Shown here one piece after another: positions 1-7,543 of a stretch of DNA of 11,173 nucleotides. The notes beneath the pieces were generated by a model. The model saw only the letters and a list, made by a program, of their open reading frames with translations. It was not told the origin of the DNA and made no database searches. This DNA comes from Lachnospiraceae bacterium (GTDB lineage: Bacteria > Bacillota_A > Clostridia > Lachnospirales > Lachnospiraceae). The stretch spans positions 1-11,173 of the forward strand of contig JAFUOI010000009.1 of assembly GCA_017482005.1 (NCBI GenBank), written 5' to 3'. Positions within the stretch are counted from its first letter, which is position 1. Each line of letters begins with the position of its first letter. The translations under genes and the position numbers were made by a program.

Positions 1-45
1 ACAGGTCTGTTTTTTTACATAAAATACAATACGATTTCTATTCAT
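1..45 (-). CDS. N-terminal fragment of an unidentified protein, cut by window edge
   Basis: Reading leftwards from an ATG at 45-43 there are 15 open codons (MNRNRIVFYVKKQTC) running off the edge of the window. The start is supported by an AGGGGAG ribosome binding site at 60-54 and by a near-consensus promoter at 131-103, giving a leader of about 50 bases. Another ATG at 52-50 opens a different frame and stops after four codons. Too little protein is visible to name a family. Because it has its own promoter, it is probably the first gene of a new transcription unit rather than the tail of the operon to its right. Confidence 0.6.
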   Translation of the reverse strand, partial: MNRNRIVFYVKKQTC

Positions 46-102
46 TTTTCATTCTCCCCTCATATTTTCGATTTGGTTTTGCGCTTTACTATAGCAAAGT
101 TT

Positions 103-131
103 ATCTTATAGACAATTGGTCGATTTGTCAA
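103..131 (-). promoter_or_regulatory. Sigma-A promoter for the gene at the left edge
   Basis: On the minus strand TTGACA (131-126), a perfect -35 box, is followed after exactly 17 bases by TAAGAT (108-103), a 4/6 match to the -10 box. Transcription would begin near position 96. Within it, GACAA (129-125) and TTGTC (115-111) form a short inverted repeat covering part of the -35 box and the spacer, where a repressor could bind; that is inference. Confidence 0.75.
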
Positions 132-167
132 CTGTTTTTTACAATCCTCTTACCGCTTTCTTCTCAA

Positions 168-398
168 TCAGTGCTTAAAATTTTTCAGCCGCTCTTTCAG
201 CTCCGCGAGCGTTGCTCCATACACTTCTGCCTCTTTTGGGCGGAGTTTTCCGGTTGCTTTCGCCTCGTCAAAAGCGGACTCAAACTTTTTTAAGTTCGCT
301 CTCGCATTGTCTTTGTAATTATTTTCAAAGGCAAGCTGCAGACTTTTTAAAATCTCATCCAGCTCTTTTGCCGCCTTACTTTTTCCGAATCCGAACAT
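168..398 (-). CDS. Small helical protein of unknown function, 76 aa
   Basis: I do not recognise the family. The product is short, highly charged and rich in Ala, Lys, Glu and Leu. The pattern (KELDEILKSLQLAF, then ANLKKFESAFDEAK, then EAEVYGATLAELKERLKNF) suggests two or three amphipathic helices with a break near residues 49-54 (TGKLRP). There is no signal peptide, membrane segment or cysteine, so a cytosolic helical bundle is likely. The start is supported by AGAAGGA just upstream, with rather short spacing. It lies 53 bases after the dehydrogenase gene with no visible terminator between, so it may be the last gene of the lon-engB operon. No terminator is evident after its stop, and the next promoter starts about 35 bases on. 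It is probably real, because the frame, RBS and strand all fit its neighbours, but its function is unknown. Confidence 0.7.
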   Translation of the reverse strand: MFGFGKSKAAKELDEILKSLQLAFENNYKDNARANLKKFESAFDEAKATGKLRPKEAEVYGATLAELKERLKNFKH

Positions 399-451
399 TA
401 TTCCTTCTCACTTTCCGCGCTTAAAATCACGCCAACCGGATATCACACGAT

Positions 452-1435
452 TTACGACACCTGCCACGGGTTCTTTTCACCATTTACAAAGCAGACACAA
501 CTCTTAAGGGAATCCGCAACAACCGTCTTAACACAATTATCCGTATAAAAAGCCATATGATGTGTCACTGTCACATTCGGATAACTTCGTAACAGCGCAA
601 GTTCGCGATTATCCAAAACATCATTTTTACGATCATAATAATATAAACCGAATTCGTTCTCCACAACGTCAAGCCCCGCTGCTCCGATTTTTCCGCTCTC
701 AATCGCCGCAAGCAGTGCATCTGCTTCCACAAGAGGACCGCGGGCAGTGTTGATCAGAATCACGCCATCCTTCATCTTGCCTATTGTCTCGGCATTGATT
801 AAATGATAATTTTCATCTGTCAACGGTGTATGTAACGTAATAATGTCTGCCTGCTTCCAGATTTCCTCAAGGGAAACATAGGTCGCATGCTTCTTTACCT
901 CTTCATTTTCATATAAATCATATGCAATCATCTTACAACCAAAACCGCTGAGATTCTGAATCACCGTTTTACCGATTCTTCCGGTTCCGATAATTCCCAC
1001 TGTCATATCCTTCAGTTCACGTCCGAGATTTCCCTTTAATGTATAATCCTGAATATTTGTTCTCTGCAGAATCTGTTTTGCCTTGCGGATACTCATCAGC
1101 AGAAGCATTACCGTATAATCCGCCACACCGTTTGGTCCGTAAGGCGCATTTCCGACCGCGATACCATGCTCTTTGCAGGCTTTCATATCAATGTGATCAT
1201 ATCCGATTGTTCTGGTCGTAATATAGCGCACACCTTGATCTGCGAGAGCCGCAATCAGTTCCGGCGTCATCTTGGATGTCAAAATATCAATACACTCGCT
1301 TCCCTTTGCAAGATGAACATTCTCCAATGTCGGGGCATCCTGACAAGTAACAAGTGTTATCCCAAGTTCCTTTGCATACTGTTCAAAATATACCTTCTCA
1401 TCAAATTCTCTGAAATTGTAAACCGTTACCTGCAT
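452..1435 (-). CDS. D-isomer-specific 2-hydroxyacid dehydrogenase, VanH/D-lactate dehydrogenase-like
   Basis: A 327-residue cytosolic NAD-dependent enzyme expected to interconvert a 2-keto acid, probably pyruvate, and its D-2-hydroxy acid, probably D-lactate. The N-terminal catalytic half has TRTIGYDHID (74-83) and the ADYTV stretch (105-109). The Rossmann fold has VGIIGTGRIG (146-155) with an acidic residue (D173) after the second strand, as in NAD-using members. Catalytic candidates are R232 in NTARGPL, E259 in DVVENE and H293 in THHMAFYT. The segment GLYYYD...LDNRELL-like (263-281) and the AFYT motif resemble VanH and the fermentative D-LdhA group more than SerA. H292 stands where VanH has proline (TPH), a small oddity. 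There is no D-Ala-D-Lac ligase or VanX next to it, so a fermentative role is more likely than glycopeptide resistance. The start overlaps the upstream membrane-protein gene by 10 bases and has an AAAGGA RBS, pointing to translational coupling. The substrate is inferred; 2-hydroxyisocaproate is an alternative. Confidence 0.88.
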   Translation of the reverse strand: MQVTVYNFREFDEKVYFEQYAKELGITLVTCQDAPTLENVHLAKGSECIDILTSKMTPELIAALADQGVRYITTRTIGYDHIDMKACKEHGIAVGNAPYGPNGVADYTVMLLLMSIRKAKQILQRTNIQDYTLKGNLGRELKDMTVGIIGTGRIGKTVIQNLSGFGCKMIAYDLYENEEVKKHATYVSLEEIWKQADIITLHTPLTDENYHLINAETIGKMKDGVILINTARGPLVEADALLAAIESGKIGAAGLDVVENEFGLYYYDRKNDVLDNRELALLRSYPNVTVTHHMAFYTDNCVKTVVADSLKSCVCFVNGEKNPWQVS

Positions 1436-2661
1436 GTCTCATCATCCTTTCCGTCATTCCTATTATTTTCCTGTTTTGCACCGATTTGCTTATCCTCCGA
1501 AGTCTCTCGAATCTTCCTATAAAATTCGTAATCTTCCTTGTCATACTTTCGAAACGCATTCAAATCCCGGACAAGAATCAAAACACTGTCCTTTGTTGTG
1601 TCAAAGACACCTTCCTTGTATAGATTAACAAAAACAAGCCCCACCGGAACTGCCAGAATCATACCGGTCACTCCACTGATCTCCCAACCGATGTATAAAA
1701 GAAACAATGTGGGAATTGCCGGCATTCCAAGTGATTCTCCCACGATTTTCGGCTGAATCATCTGTCTGACAAGCTGGCCGATTCCCCATAAGGTAATTAG
1801 GATAACAGCTGTTGTGTAATGGCCGCCAATGACTTTAATAACCGCCCACGGAACAAGCACCGTTCCCGTTCCGAACACCGGAAGCAGATCAAGCACTGCA
1901 ATCCCAAGGGCAACAAGCGATACGTAGTTGACACCCGCAATCTTCAGTCCCACAAAAAGAAGAAGGTACATCCACACCTCTATTTTCAGCTGCGCGATAA
2001 GATATCCGCCGAAAGCTTTCTTCAGGCTGTTTCTGACAATATCCCATTTCTCTTTCAGAGGTTGCGGAACATATCTGCGATAATACTCCTGAACCTCCTC
2101 TTTATTGGCTACAAAAAAATACGCCGACAGAAGTGCCATAACAATACTCACAATAAATCCGGGAACATTCTTTGCAAACTCACCGACTTTTTCCACCGTC
2201 GGTGAGCTAAGATTCCCAATCAGGTTGCCTGCATACTGTGAAATATTGTCTGCCAACACTTCCCATTCTTCCCGGATCTGTTTCGGCATTTTATTAAATA
2301 TCACTTGTAATCTATCACCCGCCTGTGCAAAGTCACGGGACAGGGACGCCCACATCATGGGCAGATTTTCTATAAACCCGGCAGCCTGCTCAAACAAAAG
2401 ATGACCGACACCATACAATATAAGAGCCACAAGTCCGACTGCAAGCACAATTGTAAATGCCGAACCTGCTTTTCGTCTTATCCTCATACGTCGTTCCAAA
2501 AATTGCACAAGCGGACTTGCACACATGGCAATCAAAGCTCCTACCACAAACGGCATAAAAAAGACCAAAACTTTCGGCAGTACAAAAACTACAAGAAGAA
2601 AGACCAGTACCGCTCCTATAAGATTCAACGCAATTTTCCCGAAATGTCTTACTGTCTGCAT
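1426..2661 (-). CDS. AI-2E family transporter, YtvI-like membrane protein
   Basis: A 411-residue polytopic inner-membrane protein of the AI-2E (UPF0118) family. Hydrophobic segments lie at about 10-47 (two spans), 68-90, 165-185, 228-272 (two spans), 283-297 and 317-346. Between 92 and 164 is a mostly amphipathic extracytoplasmic segment, as in this family. Family signatures are DLLPVFGTGTVLVPWA (258-273) and QPKIVGESLGMPAIPTL (303-319). The arrangement and GTGT-PWA motif resemble B. subtilis YtvI, which is associated with sporulation. The family name should not be read as evidence of autoinducer-2 export, since other members move ions or other solutes; the substrate here is unknown. A charged, Lys/Glu/Asp-rich cytosolic tail follows from about 350. 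The gene begins inside the end of engB (13-base overlap, GAGGAA upstream) and ends inside the start of the dehydrogenase gene, so it is part of the lon-engB transcript. Confidence 0.85.
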   Translation of the reverse strand: MQTVRHFGKIALNLIGAVLVFLLVVFVLPKVLVFFMPFVVGALIAMCASPLVQFLERRMRIRRKAGSAFTIVLAVGLVALILYGVGHLLFEQAAGFIENLPMMWASLSRDFAQAGDRLQVIFNKMPKQIREEWEVLADNISQYAGNLIGNLSSPTVEKVGEFAKNVPGFIVSIVMALLSAYFFVANKEEVQEYYRRYVPQPLKEKWDIVRNSLKKAFGGYLIAQLKIEVWMYLLLFVGLKIAGVNYVSLVALGIAVLDLLPVFGTGTVLVPWAVIKVIGGHYTTAVILITLWGIGQLVRQMIQPKIVGESLGMPAIPTLFLLYIGWEISGVTGMILAVPVGLVFVNLYKEGVFDTTKDSVLILVRDLNAFRKYDKEDYEFYRKIRETSEDKQIGAKQENNRNDGKDDETCR

Positions 2662-3245
2662 TCTAAAATATGTTCCTCTATAAAATCATAAATTTCATCA
2701 CGTCCCTGCTTAGTCTGAGCAGAATACGGAAAAATCAAAGTTCCTTTTTCAACCTGCAACGTTTCTCTGATCAGTTTAATCTGCTTTTGAATCTGTGAAC
2801 GATTAATCTTATCCAGCTTTGTTGCAATGATAATCGGCTTATATCCATTGGATACAATCCAATCGTACATCTGAATATCATTTGCTCCCGGCTTATGCCG
2901 GATATCAATCAAAAGAAACACCTCTTTTAACATTTTAGACTCTTTGAGATATTTTTCAATCATTTTTCCCCACTTTGCTTTTACTTCCACGGAAACATTG
3001 GCAAATCCGTATCCCGGAAGGTCTACAAAATAGAGTTCTTTATTTATATTATAATAATTGATGGTCTGCGTCTTACCCGGCTGTGAAGATGTCCTTGCAA
3101 GAGATTTTCGATTCATAAGACCGTTAATCAATGAAGATTTTCCCACGTTACTTTTTCCGGCAAAGGCAATCTCCGGCAAAGTATTTTCCGGCAGAGTGCT
3201 TGTAATTCCGCAAACAGTTTCCAGTTCTACATTTTTAATAACCAT
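2649..3245 (-). CDS. engB: Ribosome biogenesis GTPase EngB (YsxC/YihA)
   Basis: A 198-residue GTPase of the TrmE-Era-EngA-YihA-septin class, needed for late assembly of the 50S ribosomal subunit in bacteria studied. All GTP-binding motifs are visible: G1 GKSNVGKS (30-37), the G2 threonine region ARTSSQPGKTQT (50-61), G3 DLPGYG (75-80), G4 TKLD (142-145) and G5 around SA (175-176). Length matches B. subtilis YsxC (195 aa). The frame is open 20 codons further upstream to 3305, but that extension lies inside lon and looks unrelated to the family. The start at 3245 has an AAGGAG site five bases before it, and MVIKNVELE is a typical family beginning. The stop of lon and this start share a base (TAATG), so translation is probably coupled. 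The lon-engB order is widely conserved in Firmicutes. Confidence 0.96.
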   Translation of the reverse strand: MVIKNVELETVCGITSTLPENTLPEIAFAGKSNVGKSSLINGLMNRKSLARTSSQPGKTQTINYYNINKELYFVDLPGYGFANVSVEVKAKWGKMIEKYLKESKMLKEVFLLIDIRHKPGANDIQMYDWIVSNGYKPIIIATKLDKINRSQIQKQIKLIRETLQVEKGTLIFPYSAQTKQGRDEIYDFIEEHILECRQ

Positions 3246-5581
3246 TATGACTCCTTCCCTGCCACAAAAGCATACTCCAATACTTCCTGCATGGACGAAA
3301 CGCAATTAATATTTAATCCTGTTTTAATTTCTTCATCTATTTCGTAGAGATCCTTCTCATTTTCCTGCGGAATAAGTACATTATGTATTCCCGCTGTTTT
3401 TGCTGCAAGAAGCTTTTCTTTTAAACCACCTATGGCAAGTACACGACCGCGAAGGGTCACTTCACCGGTCATTGCAAGGTCCGCTTTAACTTTACGCCCT
3501 GTCACTGCCGACAGCATCGCTGTTGCCATAGTGATCCCCGCACTTGGACCATCTTTTGGAACTGCACCTTCCGGAATATGAATGTGCAAATCGTGTGTCT
3601 CAAAATATTCCTCTGTAATTCCGTATTCGGATGCCACAGAGCGAACATAACTAAGACCTGCCATCGCCGATTCCTTCATCACGTCGCCAAGCTGTCCGGT
3701 CAGCTTCATCTCTCCTTTTCCCGGCATATCATTGACCTCAATCTCAAGCGTTACTCCTCCGACACTTGTCCATGCAAGTCCCCGTACCAAACCAACGTCA
3801 TTCTTTTTATTCACTTTATCCTGTGAATATTTTTCTTTGCCGAGATAATCTTCCAAATTGTGAATAGTTATCTTGATTTTGGTTTTTTCTTCTTTTAATA
3901 TCTCGCGGGCTGTTTTTCGGCACACTTTACCGATCTGCCTCTCAAGTTCACGTACTCCGGCCTCTTTTGTATAACCTAAAATTATTTTTTCTAAAGCTTT
4001 ATCGGTGAAATTAAGCTGTTTTTTTGCAATACCGTGTTCTTTCAGCTGTTTCTTTACAAGATGCTCTTTGGCAATATGAAGTTTTTCATTTGCCGTATAG
4101 CTTGTCACCTCAATAACTTCCATACGGTCACGAAGCGGACCGTCAATTGCCTGCAGATCGTTGGCAGTTGCCACAAAAACAATCTGAGAAAGATCCATCG
4201 GTATTTCAATATAATGATCCTGGAAATGCTCATTCTGCTCGCTGTCTAATACCTCAAGCATGGCTGATGCAGTATCCCCTTTGTGATCACGGCTCATCTT
4301 ATCAATCTCATCAAGCAAAATCAGTGGATTTTTCACTCCGGCCTGACGCACTGCCGTTACAATACGCCCCGGCATTGCTCCGACATATGTCTTTCTATGT
4401 CCGCGGATTTCCGCCTCATCGCGCACACCTCCCAGACAGATGCGCACATACTCACGATTCATAGCCCTTGCCATACTTCTGGCAATGGAAGTTTTTCCGG
4501 TCCCCGGCGGTCCTACCAGACAGATAATCGGTGAACCTGCATCTCCGCGAAGCTGACGAACTGCAAGATACTCCAAAATTCTCTCTTTCACTTTGACAAG
4601 ACCGTAATGATCTTCTTTTAGAATTTCTTCTGCCCTATCCAAATCTGTGTTATCCTCAGACATACTGTCCCAAGGCAAATCCAAAACCGTTTCCAAATAA
4701 GTCCTCTCAACCGCACTCTCCGAAGAGCTCTGTGACACCTGTTCAAAACGTCTTATTTCTTTCTTAATTTTAGATTTAACTTCTTCCGAGGCGTTGATAT
4801 TCTCAAGCTTCTCGCGAAACATATCCGCATCGGAAAGCGGGCTGTCATCACCCAGTTCTTCGCGTATAAACTTCATCTGTTCCTTAAGAACATACTCCCT
4901 TTGGTTTTTCTCCACCCTGTCTTTGACTTTTTTTGCAAGTTCATTTTTTACTTCCAAAATTCCGGATTCTGTCTGTAAAAGCTCTGTCAGTCTTTCAAAA
5001 CGTTTCTGCAGATGAATTGCCTCTAATATTGTCTGTTTTTTCTTATAATCGACCGGCATCAGCATTGTAATCTGATCCAGCAGCTTTCCGAGCTGCTCGA
5101 TACCGCTCAAATGCTGCACAATCCCCTGATCCTTCTTATTTACAAGCAGAGAGTACTGCAAATACATCTCGCAAATCTGTCGCTTCATGGCCTCTTTCGT
5201 CGCCGCAGGCATATCCTCCTCCAACTGCTGCTCCGACTTTGCAAGTACGATTTTTGCAATAAAATAAGGATCTGAGCTAAAATCTACAACTTTTGCCCTT
5301 CCCACGCCTTCCACAAGGACACGGACAATCTTATTCGGCATCTTTACAATCTGCTTTACCCTGACAAGTGTCCCGATTTCATATATATCATCAAGTCCCG
5401 GATTGTTATTCTCCGGATTTTTCTGTGCCGTCAAAAATAATTCCTGATCTGTACTCATCGCCTTCTCCAAGGATGCAATGGATTTTTTTCGGCTCAGATC
5501 AAAATGTATAATGGAATCAGGAACAACACACATATTTTTCAGCGGAATCGCCGGAATCATCATTTTTTGTACTTCACTCAT
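3245..5581 (-). CDS. lon: ATP-dependent protease Lon (LonA type)
   Basis: A 778-residue cytosolic AAA+ serine protease, homo-oligomeric, that unfolds and degrades misfolded and short-lived regulatory proteins. The N-terminal substrate-recognition domain spans roughly 8-205, followed by a long helical, coiled-coil-prone region (about 205-305). The ATPase has Walker A GPPGTGKT (357-364) and Walker B LILLDE (420-425), then an arginine-bearing PLRDRME segment. The C-terminal protease domain has the catalytic serine S680 in DGPSAG and the lysine K723 in GGLKEK, the Lon Ser-Lys dyad. Length is close to B. subtilis LonA (774 aa), with no internal damage. The start is at 5581, with a modest purine-rich site (AAGAGAAG) upstream. 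A strong hairpin with a U-rich tail sits between clpX and this gene. Lon expression may therefore depend on read-through or on a promoter I could not identify in the end of clpX. No LonB gene is present between clpX and lon, unlike in Bacillus. Confidence 0.98.
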   Translation of the reverse strand: MSEVQKMMIPAIPLKNMCVVPDSIIHFDLSRKKSIASLEKAMSTDQELFLTAQKNPENNNPGLDDIYEIGTLVRVKQIVKMPNKIVRVLVEGVGRAKVVDFSSDPYFIAKIVLAKSEQQLEEDMPAATKEAMKRQICEMYLQYSLLVNKKDQGIVQHLSGIEQLGKLLDQITMLMPVDYKKKQTILEAIHLQKRFERLTELLQTESGILEVKNELAKKVKDRVEKNQREYVLKEQMKFIREELGDDSPLSDADMFREKLENINASEEVKSKIKKEIRRFEQVSQSSSESAVERTYLETVLDLPWDSMSEDNTDLDRAEEILKEDHYGLVKVKERILEYLAVRQLRGDAGSPIICLVGPPGTGKTSIARSMARAMNREYVRICLGGVRDEAEIRGHRKTYVGAMPGRIVTAVRQAGVKNPLILLDEIDKMSRDHKGDTASAMLEVLDSEQNEHFQDHYIEIPMDLSQIVFVATANDLQAIDGPLRDRMEVIEVTSYTANEKLHIAKEHLVKKQLKEHGIAKKQLNFTDKALEKIILGYTKEAGVRELERQIGKVCRKTAREILKEEKTKIKITIHNLEDYLGKEKYSQDKVNKKNDVGLVRGLAWTSVGGVTLEIEVNDMPGKGEMKLTGQLGDVMKESAMAGLSYVRSVASEYGITEEYFETHDLHIHIPEGAVPKDGPSAGITMATAMLSAVTGRKVKADLAMTGEVTLRGRVLAIGGLKEKLLAAKTAGIHNVLIPQENEKDLYEIDEEIKTGLNINCVSSMQEVLEYAFVAGKES
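3251..3256 (-). promoter_or_regulatory. Ribosome binding site that fixes the engB start
   Basis: AAGGAG on the minus strand ends five bases before the ATG at 3245-3243. It lies within the last codons of lon. No comparable site precedes the in-frame ATG at 3305, so the shorter 198-residue EngB is preferred. Confidence 0.85.
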
Positions 5582-5600
5582 ACTCGCTTCTCTTTCTTAA

Positions 5601-5628
5601 ACACAAAACGCCGCCCTGATGGCGGCGT
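5601..5628 (-). terminator. Terminator-like hairpin between clpX and lon
   Basis: On the minus strand ACGCCGCC (5628-5621) pairs perfectly with GGCGGCGT (5615-5608) around a five-base loop (ATCAG), and the second arm runs into TTTTGTGTTT. It begins seven bases after the clpX stop codon and ends 26 bases before the lon ATG. This fits a rho-independent terminator, possibly partial, of the tig-clpP-clpX transcript. It could instead be a stable structure in a lon leader. The plus-strand side is also followed by T-rich sequence. Confidence 0.75.
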
Positions 5629-5634
5629 CTTATT

Positions 5635-6894
5635 TTATGCTCTTTTTTTATTTTCTGTGGCCTCATCACGTTCCACAACCGGATCACATTTACCATCAAC
5701 TACGTCTTCCGTAATTATGCACTTAATAATAGATTCATCCGAAGGTATCTCATACATGACATCCATCATAATGCTTTCCATAATGGTACGAAGTCCTCTG
5801 GCTCCCGTCTTTTTCTCCATCGTCTGCCTTGCAATTGCCTTGATTGCTTCCGGTGTGAATTCCAGCTCTACATCATCCATCTCAAACAGTTTTTGATATT
5901 GTTTCACAATGGCACTCTTAGGCTCTGTGAGAATTTTACACATAGCCTCTTCATCCAATCCATCCAACGAAACTACAATCGGTACACGTCCGACAAATTC
6001 AGGAATCAGACCGTATTTAATCAGATCCTGTGAATTTGCCTCATGAAGTAACTCTCCTTCATTTCTCTCAGAATGCTTTCCGATTTCAGCATTAAATCCG
6101 ATGGACTTCCGGTTCAATCTTGTCTCTACAATTTTATCAAGTCCGGAAAAAGCACCGGAACATATAAATAATATATTGCTTGTATCAATCTGAATAAGTT
6201 CCTGATGCGGATGCTTTCTTCCGCCCTGTGGCGGTACCGATGCAACGGTTCCCTCGATAATCTTCAGCAATGCCTGCTGCACACCCTCTCCGGAAACATC
6301 TCTTGTAATGGATACATTTTCGCTTTTCTTTGTAATCTTATCGATTTCATCGATATATATAATGCCGTACTGCGCCTTTTCCACGTCATAATCCGCCGCC
6401 TGAATCAGCTTGAGGAGAATATTCTCCACATCTTCTCCGACATATCCGGCTTCCGTCAGGGATGTAGCATCTGCAATCGCAAACGGAACATTGATAATTT
6501 TTGCAAGCGTCTGCGCCAAAAATGTTTTACCGCTTCCGGTCGGACCCATCATTATAATATTACTTTTCTGCAATTCGATATCTAAATCTTTTTCTGCCGT
6601 TACACGTTTGTAATGATTATACACAGCTACGGAAAGTACTTTTTTTGCAGCCTCCTGCCCGATTACATAATCATCAAGAAACGTCTTGATTTCGGCCGGT
6701 TTAAGAAGATTGATTTCAGAACCGCCTTCTTCCATTTCTTCTTCATACTCTTCTTCAATGATGTCTGCACACAAATCCACACATTCATCACAAATATAAA
6801 CACCGGTCGGACCCGCAATGAGCTTTCTTACCTGTTCCTGTGTTTTATTACAAAAAGAACATCTGATTTTCATTTCAGGATTTTTTCCTGCCAT
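5635..6894 (-). CDS. clpX: ATP-dependent Clp protease ATP-binding subunit ClpX
   Basis: A 419-residue AAA+ unfoldase that, as a hexamer, recognises tagged or folded substrates, unfolds them and threads them into ClpP. The N-terminal zinc-binding domain has C12, C15, C35 and C38. The ATPase core has Walker A GPTGSGKT (117-124) and Walker B IIYIDE (178-183). Pore loops are visible as GYVG (150-153) and RKH (226-228). The IGF tripeptide that docks on ClpP is at 265-267, so this is a true ClpP partner. A sensor-2 type GARGLR lies near the C-terminus. Length is normal for the family. It starts 25 bases after clpP with an AGGGAG site, so the two subunits are made from one message. The lysine/arginine-rich C-terminus ends just before the hairpin at 5628-5608. 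Confidence 0.98.
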   Translation of the reverse strand: MAGKNPEMKIRCSFCNKTQEQVRKLIAGPTGVYICDECVDLCADIIEEEYEEEMEEGGSEINLLKPAEIKTFLDDYVIGQEAAKKVLSVAVYNHYKRVTAEKDLDIELQKSNIIMMGPTGSGKTFLAQTLAKIINVPFAIADATSLTEAGYVGEDVENILLKLIQAADYDVEKAQYGIIYIDEIDKITKKSENVSITRDVSGEGVQQALLKIIEGTVASVPPQGGRKHPHQELIQIDTSNILFICSGAFSGLDKIVETRLNRKSIGFNAEIGKHSERNEGELLHEANSQDLIKYGLIPEFVGRVPIVVSLDGLDEEAMCKILTEPKSAIVKQYQKLFEMDDVELEFTPEAIKAIARQTMEKKTGARGLRTIMESIMMDVMYEIPSDESIIKCIITEDVVDGKCDPVVERDEATENKKRA

Positions 6895-6919
6895 TCTTGT
6901 GACTCCCTAACTGTAATAA

Positions 6920-7507
6920 TTATTTTGAGCGATTTTCGACAACTTTATCAATCAGACCGTAAGCTAATGCTTCCTCAGCACTTTTCCAATTATCACGCTC
7001 TGTATCCGCAGCGACAACCTCGTAATCCTGGCCTGTATTTGCAGCAAGAATACGGTTCAGCTTTTCTTTTGTTTTTAAGATATGCTTTGCTGCAATTTCG
7101 ATTTCTGTTGCCTGTCCCTGTGCTCCGCCCAGCGGCTGATGAATCATAATCTCCGCGTTCGGAAGCGCCATTCTCTTACCCTTTGTACCACCGGCAAGCA
7201 GGAACGCGCCCATACTTGCTGCCATACCTATACAGATGGTGGATACATCGCATTTTACATACTGCATCGTATCATAAATCGCCATTCCGGCTGTAACAGA
7301 TCCACCCGGACTGTTAATATAAATCTGAATATCTTTTTCCGGATCTTCTGCTTCCAAAAACAAAAGCTGTGCCACTACGATGCTCGCTGAAACATCGTTA
7401 ACTTCCTCTCCGAGAAAAATGATTCTTTCTTTTAAAAGTCTTGAATAAATGTCATAGGAACGCTCCCCACGGCTTGTTTGTTCAACGACGTAAGGTATTA
7501 AACTCAT
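6920..7507 (-). CDS. clpP: ATP-dependent Clp protease proteolytic subunit ClpP
   Basis: A 195-residue serine peptidase that forms the barrel-shaped tetradecameric chamber served by ClpX. The catalytic triad is visible: S98 in GMAASMGA, H123 in MIHQPLGG and D172 in the TERDNW segment. The oxyanion-hole stretch SPGGSV is at 66-71. The N-terminal [29 protein letters not shown] region (residues 1-25) is typical of housekeeping ClpP, which is processed near its N-terminus. The start at 7507 has an ideal AAGGAGG site. The gene lies 36 bases downstream of tig, a gap that holds a small hairpin (7543-7527). The order tig-clpP-clpX makes one transcript likely. I see no CtsR-type heptamer repeats, so heat-shock control by CtsR is not supported by this sequence. 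Confidence 0.98.
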   Translation of the reverse strand: MSLIPYVVEQTSRGERSYDIYSRLLKERIIFLGEEVNDVSASIVVAQLLFLEAEDPEKDIQIYINSPGGSVTAGMAIYDTMQYVKCDVSTICIGMAASMGAFLLAGGTKGKRMALPNAEIMIHQPLGGAQGQATEIEIAAKHILKTKEKLNRILAANTGQDYEVVAADTERDNWKSAEEALAYGLIDKVVENRSK

Positions 7508-7526
7508 GTCAATTCCTCCTTAACAT

Positions 7527-7543
7527 TCAATCGATCCGATTGA
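7527..7543 (-). promoter_or_regulatory. Hairpin in the tig-clpP junction
   Basis: TCAATCG (7543-7537) and CGATTGA (7533-7527) are perfect seven-base arms around a three-base loop, starting at the base after the tig stop codon and ending nine bases before the clpP AAGGAGG site. No T-run follows, so it is not a normal terminator. It could be a processing site or mRNA-stability element separating tig and clpP messages; this role is inferred. Confidence 0.45.

Noticed and set aside
452..1435. Vancomycin-resistance vanH
   Set aside because: No vanA/B-type ligase, vanX or VanRS regulator is present, and fermentative D-lactate dehydrogenases share the same motifs.
1426..2661. Evidence for autoinducer-2 signalling from the AI-2E protein
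   Set aside because: The family name is historical; there is no luxS or lsr gene here and many members move other substrates.
3246..3305. Twenty-codon N-terminal extension of EngB
   Set aside because: It lies within lon, lacks a suitable ribosome binding site and is not like the family; the ATG at 3245 has a strong one.
5638..5760. Sigma-A promoter for lon in the 3' end of clpX
   Set aside because: AT-rich hexamers such as TAAAAT occur, but none has an acceptable -35 box at 16-18 bases.
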